DNA of 64,000 nt from CALMZY01 sp052033915 (GTDB taxonomy: Bacteria > Verrucomicrobiota > Kiritimatiellia > CAIQIC01 > JAGNIJ01). The translations under genes and the position numbers were made by a program. Numbering within the stretch: the first letter of the stretch is position 1; every line of letters starts with the position of its first letter. The stretch is from contig JBPOJF010000003.1 in assembly GCA_052033915.1 (NCBI GenBank), positions 1-64,000 of the forward strand, in the 5' to 3' direction. The notes below the pieces were generated by a model. The model had not been told where the DNA came from and did no database searches. It worked only from the letters and a program-made list of their open reading frames with translations. This document shows positions 1 to 8,097 of this stretch, piece after piece.

Positions 1-121
1 GTCCGCCGTCGCGTCGTCGGGGGAAGTCTTCCGGTCGCTCGGATCGAGAACCGATCCCGTGTTGCATGTCCGCTTCCCGGCCCCGTGGTCGGTCGTCGCG
101 GAAAATCGAAAAAATCAAAAA

Positions 122-213
122 TGGCGGAGAGGGAGGGATTCGAACCCCCGGTACTCCTTTCGGAGTACACACGCTCTCCAGGCGTGCCCAATCAGCCACT
201 CTGGCACCTCTCC
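122..213 (-). tRNA. tRNA-Ser (anticodon GGA)
   Basis: On the minus strand this folds as a class II tRNA. A 7-bp acceptor stem GGAGAGG/CCTCTCC is followed by G and an encoded CCA. The anticodon stem CACGC/GCGTG holds the loop CTGGAGA, so the anticodon is GGA. A long variable arm with a GTACTCC/GGAGTAC stem is typical of tRNA-Ser, and the T-arm GGTTCGAATCC is canonical. It reads UCC/UCU serine codons. Confidence 0.97.
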
Positions 214-228
214 GCGTGGTTACCCGCT

Positions 229-255
229 ATCAGTAACCAGTAATCAGCGATCAGT
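229..255. repeat. short degenerate tandem repeat upstream of tRNA-Ser
   Basis: Imperfect repeats of a 7-8-base unit around CAGTAA/CAGTAATCAG/GATCAGT lie just upstream of the tRNA-Ser (minus strand) and before the C25 protease gene. The block resembles the other low-complexity intergenic blocks in this window (7962-8080, 10006-10100). Function unknown. Confidence 0.5.
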
Positions 256-412
256 CAAAGAGAATACATGGGGCCTGAAGGGGACGGAACGGGTCCGGGG
301 CTCATTACGGAACGATTCGTCGGAGGAAGACCCGGCTTTTTCCCTATACATTCGCGCGATGGACGTGTAACAAGAACTATTGGTCAGCGCGATTGTCTAG
401 GCGTCAACCGAT

Positions 413-3400
413 GTGTGCCCGGACGTCCGCGGGGCACGGCAAATGCACAGGGTTCAGTCCACCAACAGAATACGCACGCACACCCGGTCCACGCTTGCAA
501 GGGCGCTTGGCGCTGTGACGGCGTGTTGCAGCCTTCTCCTCGGTTCAACCGCTGTCAACGGCCTGACGGTCGTCAAGACATCGGATGCAGCCGGGGCGGT
601 CAGTTTCGGCGACACCATGATCTACACGATCATCGTGAGCAACAACGACGCCACAGCGCACAGCGATGTGACGGTCACGGACTACATGCCGGAGGGGGCG
701 AGGTATGTGTCCGCCAGTGTGAACGTGGTGCAGGCGCCGGTCCGGTATACGACGGTGGTGTTCAACACAACGGCTTCGTTTATCGTGCCGGCCGGCGTGT
801 CGAACGTAACCGTGGAGGCGTGGGGCGCCGGCGGCGGCGGCGGAAAAGCTGTGGCAGGTGACAATAACGGCGGTGGTGGCGGCGGCGGCGGCGGATACGC
901 GCGAGGATCGTATGCAGTGACCGCGGGCACGACGCAAGCCGTGACGGTGGGGATCGGCGGCGCGGCTGCCACGGCGGGTGGTGCTTCGTGGTTTGGCACG
1001 GTGGACACCCTCTTTGCTGCAGGCGGTGGCGCGGGGGGGATCGGCGCCGCCGTGGGTGCGGGCGGAAGCGCCAATATCGGTAATCAGGCCACGTACAATG
1101 GCGGCAACGGCGGTGGCGGCGCGGAGAACGGGAATAAGAGATTTCGGCGTGGCGGCGGCGGCGGCGCGGCTGCAACAAGTGCGGCAAATGGCGGCAACGG
1201 ACAGGCAGGCGGCCCAGATGGAACTGGTGGCGCGGGAGGGGCGGGAGGGGGCGCCGGCGGACAAGGGAACTACGGAACGAGTGACGGCGCCGCGGGCAAC
1301 GCGGTGGGCGGCGGCGGTGGCGGCGGCGGATACGAAGGGATCGGCGGCGCCGGCGCGAATGGCCGCGTGGTCATCACGTATCTGCTCAACGGAAGCCATG
1401 GCGACCCGCCTTCCCTGGCATCCGGCTGGAGGCTCGATCCGGGGTCCACGCTGACCATCACTTTCAGCGTTCTCGTGGACGATCCGTGCACCAAGACCCA
1501 GATCGTGAACACCGCTTCGGTGACGACGGCGCAGCAGACGGCGGTCTTGCGCGCAAGCGTTACGAATAAGTTGGCGTCTGCGGACCTGGCGGTTGAAAAG
1601 AGCGTCAACTACGGGACACCGACCGTGGGAGCCTTGTTGGATTACACGGTCGTGGTATTGAACGGCGGCCCGCACGAAGCGACGGGTGTGGAAGTGACGG
1701 ATCGCCTGCCGGATGGATTGAGCTACAGCAACGCCACGCCCAGCCAGGGGACGTACGATGTCGTCTCGGGGATCTGGACCGTCGGGAAGTTGGCAGTGGG
1801 CGAAAAAGCGACGTTGGTGTTGCAAGCCGTTCTGACGAACGACGATGCCTACGCGGGAATGGGGATCACGAACTGGGCCCGCATATCGGGTCGGAAGCAA
1901 ATCGATCTGATGCCTGAGAACAACAGCGCCCATGCGGATATCATGCCGCAGCCGACGTGGGCGCTGATCTCGGCGTTCCGGGGGGAGGCGGTTGAGGGCG
2001 GGGTCCGGGTGGAATGGGAGACGGGGGCGGAAGTGGGGACGATCGGGTTCAACCTGCACCGCTTCAACGAGGAGACCGGGGCGTGGGATCCGGTGAACCA
2101 GGAGCTGTTGGTGGGCCTGCTGGCGGCGCCCCAGGGCGGGAGCTACGGCTTGGTAGACACACGGGCCGAGGCCGGAAGGAAGTCCGTCTATAGGTTGGAG
2201 GAGGTGGAGGCCGATGGAACCCGCCGTTGGTACGGGCCGTTCGAGGTGTGTGCCGAGGCGCCCGCGAGAGGTGGGGTGCGGTCTTATCCGGCGCCGGGCC
2301 GCAAGGTCCGGAGCGGCACGGTCCTCGGGTATGAGCGTACGCCGCGTGTCTCCGAGTTCTCGCAGGAGCGCCGCGCCCGGAGCGCGGCCAAGTCCGCGCC
2401 GACGAGGATGCTCGCGGCGAATAGCGCGGCGGGGGGCAGGCCGGGGGGCGGTAGCGGTTCATCGTCCACGCCCGCGCTGAAGGTGCTGGTGTCGGAGAAT
2501 GGCGTGTACTACCTCGACGCGGTCGTACTGGCGTCCCGTATGGGCGTGACACCCGAAGAAGTGATCTCCTGGATATCGAGCCGCGAGCTGGCGATCGAGA
2601 GCCGCGGCGTTGCGTGCGCCTACGTGCCGGCGCCGGAAGGCCTGTATTTCTACGGTCAGGTTCCGGACAGTCAGTACACGTCAAACAACGTCTACTGGGT
2701 CTCGCGGGCCGAGGGGACGTTCGCCGCCATGGAGACCGGCACACCGGTCTCGCCGCAGTCGGGCGGATCATTCGCCGACGTTCTTCATATCGAGAAGGAT
2801 TGGATCGAGGTTACCGCCGGTCGGCAGGACCCGGCGTCCGACTACTGGTACTGGAACTACCTGATTTCCGGCACGTCGACGCAGTACGCGCTGGTGCCGC
2901 CGGGGTTGGCGTCGTACGAGGGCGATGCCGCGCTCGTGGTGCGCCTGCTGGGCGCCACCACGGTCGGGATGGCCCGGGAGCACCACGTGCAGGTCTTGCT
3001 GAACGGCGCCCTCGTCGGCGAGGCGTCATGGGAGGGGATCGGCGAGAAGATATTCACAAACACGTTCAGCCACGCGCTGCTCGCGGCCGGCGTCAACACG
3101 GTGACCGTGCGGGCGCTGAAGGACGTGGATGTCCCGTTCAGCGTTATCTACGTGGACGCTTTTGATCTCCACTACAAGCGGTTCTATCAGGCAGTCAACG
3201 ACCAACTGCTGTTGCGAGGCGATGGAAACGCCGTCGTCACCGTGTCGGGTTTCAGCGGCTCGGACATCCGCGTCCTGAACGTGAGCGACCCGCTCCGGCC
3301 GGTCGTGCGCGACGGCGTCACCGTGGACTTTTCCGACGGGTCGTGGCGCGCGAGCTTCAGTCCCGCTCCGGACGCTTCCTACCAGGTGTTCGCGGCGGGC

Positions 3401-4948
3401 TCAGGCAGGGTTCCGGCGTCCATCGCGGCGGACACGCCCTCCGATCTGCGCGACCGGACGAACGCGGCGGACTACGTCGTCATCACGGTGCCCCAGCTCC
3501 AAGCCGCGGTGCAGGCGCTTGCCGACTACCGCCAGGGCAAGGGGCTGTCCTCGAAGGTCGTCCTGCTGGAGGACATCTACGACGAGTTCAACGCTGGCCT
3601 GTCGGAGCCGCCGGCCATTCGGACTTTCCTGCAACATGCGGCGTCCGCCTGGGCAATCGCACCGCGCTATGTCGTGCTGGCGGGCGAGGGGAGCTACGAC
3701 TACCTCAACCGGAAGGGCACGGGCGACAACCTGGTGCCGGCCATGATGGTGGCCACCCCGCACGGCCTGTTCGCGTCCGACAACTGGTACGCCGACCTCG
3801 ACGACGACTCCTTGCCGGAGCTGGCCATCGGGCGTTTGCCGGCGCTGACCGGGGCGGAACTCGACTTGCTCGTCGGAAAAGTGATCGAGTACGAGAACGG
3901 CGAGGGCGGACGATGGAGGCAGGATGTGCTCCTCGCAGCGGACAATCCGGACGCCGGCGGCAACTTCCCGGGCTCCTGCGACCGCATCGGGAGGCTGATG
4001 CCGGCGGACTACTTCACGCAGAAGATCTATTTGTCCGCGCAGGATTCGAGAGATGTCCGGGCGGAGTTCCTGGGCGCGGTCAACCGGGGCCTGGCCCTGC
4101 TGAACTACTTCGGACACGGCGGACTGGACACCATGGCCTCCGAGCAGTTGTTCACCTCGGCGGACGCCGCGGGGCTGACGAACGGGTGCCGGCGGCCCGT
4201 GGTCGTGACGCTGAGCTGCTTGATCGGCCAGTACGCGCTTCCGGGCTACGACTGCTTGGCCGAGGCGCTGATGCTCGCTCCGGGCGGCGCAGCGGCGGTC
4301 TGGGCGCCGTCGGGCCTCTCCTTGAACTGTAGGGCGATGCGGCTGGCGGATTCATTCTACCGGGCGATCTTCGACGGCGAGGGGGTTCTGGGTAGCGCCA
4401 TCATCAAGTCGCTGCGGCAGTGCCGCGGCCGGTCGCCGCGCCCCGACGCGATGCGGGTGTACAACCTGCTCGGCGATCCGGCGATGAAACTTAAGGGCAC
4501 GGCGTTTGCAGGGCCGACGCTCACCTTGGAGAGCTGGCAGAACGAATGCTTTTCGAGCGACGCTCTCGCGGACCCGGAGGTCGGCGGGCTGGGGGCGGAT
4601 CCCGACGGCGACGGCGTCGAAAACCTCATGGAGTATGCCATGGGATGGAACCCGCACGAGGCGGACGGCGACAGCGGCCTGAGCATCCACGGCCCGTGGG
4701 CGCTTGACGTGAACGGGCTCGGCGAGGCGCACGTTCCCTACCGCCGCCGCACCGGCGTCGAGGACGTGAATTTTCAGCTCCAGTTCTCGACCGACGCCGT
4801 GAACTGGTTCGCGAGCGACGCGTTCGTTCAGGACATGGTTGTCACGGATAACGGGGACGGCTTGACGGAGACGGTCTGGACATGTCTCTCCATCCCGTCG
4901 TCGCAACCGCAACAGCGGCTGTTCGTGCGCCTCGTTGTCAGCCGGTAG
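413..4948 (+). CDS. secreted gingipain-like (peptidase family C25) protein with DUF11 and glycine-rich domains
   Basis: 1511 residues, exported. A basic N-terminus and hydrophobic stretch at about residues 27-46 look like a signal peptide; ATG 443 is an alternative start. Order of parts: first half of a DUF11-type beta domain (about 52-110), a glycine-rich domain opening with VPAGVSNVTVEAWGAGG (about 113-326), the rest of the DUF11 domain, a second DUF11 (about 391-510), an FN3-like domain (about 513-615), and a C25 protease region (about 690-1360). The predicted catalytic pair is His1235 in YFGHGG and Cys1269 in TLSCLIG, 34 residues apart, close to the spacing in gingipain R. A short TSP3-like stretch (DPDGDGVENLMEYAMG) follows near residue 1400. 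No C-terminal sorting signal was recognised. It sits alone between two tRNA genes. Likely an extracellular or cell-surface cysteine endopeptidase; substrate unknown. Confidence 0.85.
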   Translation: MCPDVRGARQMHRVQSTNRIRTHTRSTLARALGAVTACCSLLLGSTAVNGLTVVKTSDAAGAVSFGDTMIYTIIVSNNDATAHSDVTVTDYMPEGARYVSASVNVVQAPVRYTTVVFNTTASFIVPAGVSNVTVEAWGAGGGGGKAVAGDNNGGGGGGGGGYARGSYAVTAGTTQAVTVGIGGAAATAGGASWFGTVDTLFAAGGGAGGIGAAVGAGGSANIGNQATYNGGNGGGGAENGNKRFRRGGGGGAAATSAANGGNGQAGGPDGTGGAGGAGGGAGGQGNYGTSDGAAGNAVGGGGGGGGYEGIGGAGANGRVVITYLLNGSHGDPPSLASGWRLDPGSTLTITFSVLVDDPCTKTQIVNTASVTTAQQTAVLRASVTNKLASADLAVEKSVNYGTPTVGALLDYTVVVLNGGPHEATGVEVTDRLPDGLSYSNATPSQGTYDVVSGIWTVGKLAVGEKATLVLQAVLTNDDAYAGMGITNWARISGRKQIDLMPENNSAHADIMPQPTWALISAFRGEAVEGGVRVEWETGAEVGTIGFNLHRFNEETGAWDPVNQELLVGLLAAPQGGSYGLVDTRAEAGRKSVYRLEEVEADGTRRWYGPFEVCAEAPARGGVRSYPAPGRKVRSGTVLGYERTPRVSEFSQERRARSAAKSAPTRMLAANSAAGGRPGGGSGSSSTPALKVLVSENGVYYLDAVVLASRMGVTPEEVISWISSRELAIESRGVACAYVPAPEGLYFYGQVPDSQYTSNNVYWVSRAEGTFAAMETGTPVSPQSGGSFADVLHIEKDWIEVTAGRQDPASDYWYWNYLISGTSTQYALVPPGLASYEGDAALVVRLLGATTVGMAREHHVQVLLNGALVGEASWEGIGEKIFTNTFSHALLAAGVNTVTVRALKDVDVPFSVIYVDAFDLHYKRFYQAVNDQLLLRGDGNAVVTVSGFSGSDIRVLNVSDPLRPVVRDGVTVDFSDGSWRASFSPAPDASYQVFAAGSGRVPASIAADTPSDLRDRTNAADYVVITVPQLQAAVQALADYRQGKGLSSKVVLLEDIYDEFNAGLSEPPAIRTFLQHAASAWAIAPRYVVLAGEGSYDYLNRKGTGDNLVPAMMVATPHGLFASDNWYADLDDDSLPELAIGRLPALTGAELDLLVGKVIEYENGEGGRWRQDVLLAADNPDAGGNFPGSCDRIGRLMPADYFTQKIYLSAQDSRDVRAEFLGAVNRGLALLNYFGHGGLDTMASEQLFTSADAAGLTNGCRRPVVVTLSCLIGQYALPGYDCLAEALMLAPGGAAAVWAPSGLSLNCRAMRLADSFYRAIFDGEGVLGSAIIKSLRQCRGRSPRPDAMRVYNLLGDPAMKLKGTAFAGPTLTLESWQNECFSSDALADPEVGGLGADPDGDGVENLMEYAMGWNPHEADGDSGLSIHGPWALDVNGLGEAHVPYRRRTGVEDVNFQLQFSTDAVNWFASDAFVQDMVVTDNGDGLTETVWTCLSIPSSQPQQRLFVRLVVSR

Positions 4949-5025
4949 AAGCATTCTCCCGGTTTCTGCGGGCCGGCGGCGTTCTCGCCCGATATGAACA
5001 TCGTGACGCGTTTGCAAAAACGGCA

Positions 5026-5102
5026 TGGCGCACCTGGCAGGACTTGAACCTGCAACCCTCAGATCCGAAGTCTGATGCTCTGTCCAATTGAGCTACAGGT
5101 GC
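5026..5102 (-). tRNA. tRNA-Arg (anticodon TCG)
   Basis: On the minus strand: acceptor stem GCACCTG/CAGGTGC, discriminator G and an encoded CCA. The D-arm contains TAGCTCAATTGGA, the anticodon stem TCAGA/TCTGA carries loop CTTCGGA (anticodon TCG), and the T-arm is GGTTCAAGTCC. It reads CGA-type arginine codons. Confidence 0.97.
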
Positions 5103-5201
5103 ACAGGGGTTCCTATGTAGTATCTTTCGGTGTTCAGGGCAAGGTTCTTGACATGGCGCACGGAAATACATTCTGGTAAGGCCAAGTCAGGGCCAAACAA
5201 C

Positions 5202-7952
5202 GTGAAATTCCGACGAATCGCACATGCCTGCCTGGCCGTGTATTCCTCGCTTCTGCTTCTGTCCGCCCTTCAGGCGGGCGCGGGTTGGGTCGAGGATCGC
5301 GAGGGAACAACGGTCATCCACGTTTCCCTGTTTGAATTGCCGGATCCAAGCCGGACGGATCCTGCGTCCCGCGCATCCGTGGCGGCCGTAAAGGAGTTTA
5401 CCCGGCGTTTTCCCGCGATCTTTGCGGACAAATACAGGGACCGCTACAAGGCCGACCCGGAACGTTACGGCCGACACAACTGGGATCGTGTGGCGATCCA
5501 ACTCCACCGTTTCTCCGGAATCACCGTGCAGGGACTCGCCATGGACGCGCGCCCTCTGATGGCGATTGCGGGCGGCGTTTCGCCCGATGTGCTGTACGTG
5601 AATTTCCGCCAGTCCGACACGTACATTCAGCAGGGGTTCCTCTATCCGTTGGACCGGCCGGAAGACGGGTATCTGTCGGGCATGACCCCGGAGGAGATCG
5701 ATTTTCGCGTCCACCCGAAAATCATGCCGGTGATTCGCCGCAAAAAAGGGGGCGGGGAGGAGCGCGTCTGGGCGATTCCCTACGGCGGGGCGCTGGGCCG
5801 TGTGGTGACCTATCGCAAGGATCTTTTCGATATGGCGGGAATTCCCTATCCGTCCAACGATTGGACGTGGGACGACTTCCTCAGCGCCTGCCGGAAGCTT
5901 TCCGATCCCGGGCGCGGTATCCATGGCCTGGCGCTGAGCCGCGGTCTCCACGAATCCTATCACTGGACCGCGTTTCTCTGGTCCGCGGGCGGAGACGTCC
6001 TTTCATATGACGCGGCGACGGACGAATGGCGCGCCACGTACGACACTCGCGAGGCGGCCGTGGCCCTCGATTTCTACACACGGCTCAGCGCCGAGCCGTG
6101 GGTGGATTCGCAGGGCCGGCGGCGTTACGGCTATGCCTACAAGGAGACGGACGGCGACGTGAAATGGTCCCGCGGCGAAATCGGGATGATCTTTCAGTAT
6201 GTGGACGAGAAGTTGTTTTCCACGATCAATCCTGATGTGACCGGCATGGCACCCGTTCCGGTGGGCCCGACGGGGCAACGCGGCGCGGAACTGAACAGCA
6301 AGATGATGGGTCTTTTTGCGGGCATCCAGCAGGACGCGGTGAGGGACGCGGCATGGGAGTACATCCGCTTTTTCGACTGCGAAGACGCGGTGCGGATCAA
6401 GACGAAGGTCATGGTTGAAGGCGGGCTGGGCCGTTTCGTGAACCCGAAGTACCTCGAGAGGTTCGGTTATCCCGAGTTGATCCGGCTCGCGCCGAAAGGC
6501 TGGAAGGAGTGCTTCGACATCGCCATCGAAACCGGCCGGCCGGAGCCTTACGGGCGCAACTGCCAGCTCGTCTATAACCTGATGACCACGCCGCTCCAGA
6601 TCGCGGAGGAGATGGAGGTGTCCGGCCGGCTTCCGCCGGGACGCGAGGACCGTCTGGACGTTCTCCAGGGACTTCTGAAGGACGCGGCGGCCGTGACCAA
6701 TGAGAAGATGATCGGCCTTCTCAGCCCGCGCCGACTCCTGGCGCGACGGGCGACCGCCGCGGCGGCTCTGGCGATGATCGTTGCCGCATTTGCGTGGATG
6801 ATCCGTCGCGTCGCGAGGGTCTTTGTTCCGCCCGCGCTGCCGATGGAGGAAAAGCGCCCGGCGTGGGGATTCCGCCGGTTCAAGTGGGCCTATTTCCTGT
6901 TGTTGCCCGCGGGTTTGACGATCGTGTTCTGGCAGTACATCCCCATCCTTCAGGGGTCGGTGATGGCGTTTCTCGACTACCGCATCATGGGCGGCTCCCG
7001 CGTGGTGTGGCTGGACAATTTCGGCGACATCTTGTGGGACGCGGAGTGGTGGGCGGCGGTCTGGAATTCCGCGCGCTACACGTTCCTCGTGCTCGCGTTG
7101 ACCTTCATTCCTCCGGTGATCCTGGCGATCCTCCTCCAGGAGGTTCCGCGCGGGAAGGTGTTCTTCCGCACGTTGTTCTACATGCCGGCGGCCGTCACCG
7201 GATTGGTGGTCATCCTGTTGTGGAAGTCGTTCTACGATCCGACCGAACTGGGAGTGCTGAACGCGATGGTGATGCGGATTCCGGCGGCAGGCTTCCTCGC
7301 GGCGGGGCTTGTCCTGTTCTTCGTCGCATCCTCCTTTTTCCGAAGACTGCTGTATCACCGCCGCCGACTTGCGGCCCTGGCTTTCCTGGTTGTCGGCGCG
7401 GCTCTTCTGTACACGTGCTACGGCATTGCCCGGCCGGCCCTGGAGCAGGACGGTCTGTCGCTCCTTCAAAGGCTTGCGGCGACGATCCCGGAGCCATACC
7501 GCTGGCTTCAGAATTCGGACACGGCGATGTTCTGCTGCGTGCTCCCGATGGTGTGGGCCGGGGTGGGGCCGGGATGCCTCATCTATCTCGCGGCGCTGAA
7601 GGGAATTCCGGACGACTTCTACGAGGCGGCCGACCTCGACGGCGCAACGTTTGTGGACAAGATTCTCTTTATTGTGTTCCCGATGTTGAAGGTTCTGCTG
7701 ATCATCAACTTTGTCGGTGTCTTCATCGGATCGTGGCTGCACGCCAGCGCGAACATCCTGGCCATGACCGGCGGCGCGTCCCGGACCGAGGTGTCCGATC
7801 TGCATATTTTCTACAAAGCGTTCATGTTTTTGAAATTCGGGCCCGCCACGGCCATGGCGTGGATTCTCGGCTTCATGTTGATCGGTTTCACGATCTACCA
7901 GTTGCAGATTCTGTCGCGTATCGAGTTCAGAACGACGGGGGAGAAGGGGTGA
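5202..7952 (+). CDS. ABC importer subunit: solute-binding protein fused to MalF-type permease
   Basis: 916 residues from GTG 5202, chosen because it begins a clean signal peptide (KFRRIAHACL... to QAGAG); an in-frame ATG lies at 5130. Residues about 35-510 read as an extracellular sugar-type solute-binding protein (DVLYVNF, WAIPYGGALGRVVTYRKDLF, WTWDDFL). A TM segment follows at about 514-534, then a cytoplasmic linker and a MalF-like permease from about 563. The permease has the ATPase-coupling EAA loop, YEAADLDGATFVDKI, at about 805-820. About 80 extra residues forming a probable TM hairpin (about 686-766) interrupt the permease between the usual YDPTELGVLN and the next core helix. A TTGACA at 5148-5153 may be a -35 box, but no good -10 box was found. 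Its partner permease follows after 145 bases. No ATPase gene is nearby, so a shared MsmX/UgpC-like ATPase is likely. Substrate unknown; a carbohydrate is the default guess. Confidence 0.88.
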   Translation: MKFRRIAHACLAVYSSLLLLSALQAGAGWVEDREGTTVIHVSLFELPDPSRTDPASRASVAAVKEFTRRFPAIFADKYRDRYKADPERYGRHNWDRVAIQLHRFSGITVQGLAMDARPLMAIAGGVSPDVLYVNFRQSDTYIQQGFLYPLDRPEDGYLSGMTPEEIDFRVHPKIMPVIRRKKGGGEERVWAIPYGGALGRVVTYRKDLFDMAGIPYPSNDWTWDDFLSACRKLSDPGRGIHGLALSRGLHESYHWTAFLWSAGGDVLSYDAATDEWRATYDTREAAVALDFYTRLSAEPWVDSQGRRRYGYAYKETDGDVKWSRGEIGMIFQYVDEKLFSTINPDVTGMAPVPVGPTGQRGAELNSKMMGLFAGIQQDAVRDAAWEYIRFFDCEDAVRIKTKVMVEGGLGRFVNPKYLERFGYPELIRLAPKGWKECFDIAIETGRPEPYGRNCQLVYNLMTTPLQIAEEMEVSGRLPPGREDRLDVLQGLLKDAAAVTNEKMIGLLSPRRLLARRATAAAALAMIVAAFAWMIRRVARVFVPPALPMEEKRPAWGFRRFKWAYFLLLPAGLTIVFWQYIPILQGSVMAFLDYRIMGGSRVVWLDNFGDILWDAEWWAAVWNSARYTFLVLALTFIPPVILAILLQEVPRGKVFFRTLFYMPAAVTGLVVILLWKSFYDPTELGVLNAMVMRIPAAGFLAAGLVLFFVASSFFRRLLYHRRRLAALAFLVVGAALLYTCYGIARPALEQDGLSLLQRLAATIPEPYRWLQNSDTAMFCCVLPMVWAGVGPGCLIYLAALKGIPDDFYEAADLDGATFVDKILFIVFPMLKVLLIINFVGVFIGSWLHASANILAMTGGASRTEVSDLHIFYKAFMFLKFGPATAMAWILGFMLIGFTIYQLQILSRIEFRTTGEKG

Positions 7953-7961
7953 GGGAGGGAT

Positions 7962-8080
7962 GAAACCTGAAACCTGAGACCGGAGACCGGAAACCTGAGT
8001 TTCAGAGCGCTGGGGCCGCCGTTGTCGGCTTCTGGATCGAGCAATTCGGAAGTCCGAAACTCAGGTTTCAGGTTTCAGGT
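7962..8080. repeat. intergenic inverted repeat (GAAACCTG family)
   Basis: GAAACCTGAAACCTGAG at 7962-7978 is repeated perfectly in inverse at 8060-8076, with further copies of ACCTGAG/CCGGAGACCGG between the arms. The transcript could form a 17-bp stem with a loop of about 80 bases between the two importer genes. It may act as an mRNA stabiliser or partial terminator, setting the ratio of the two subunits. Confidence 0.7.
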
Positions 8081-8097
8081 CTTTGGTGGTTGTTGAA

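Noticed and set aside
59..370. Open frame covering the tRNA-Ser
   Set aside because: Overlaps a clear tRNA and has no coding character.
820..1350. Glycine-rich repeats as a CRISPR-like or satellite DNA array
   Set aside because: They lie in frame in a protein domain of known type and have no fixed unit length.
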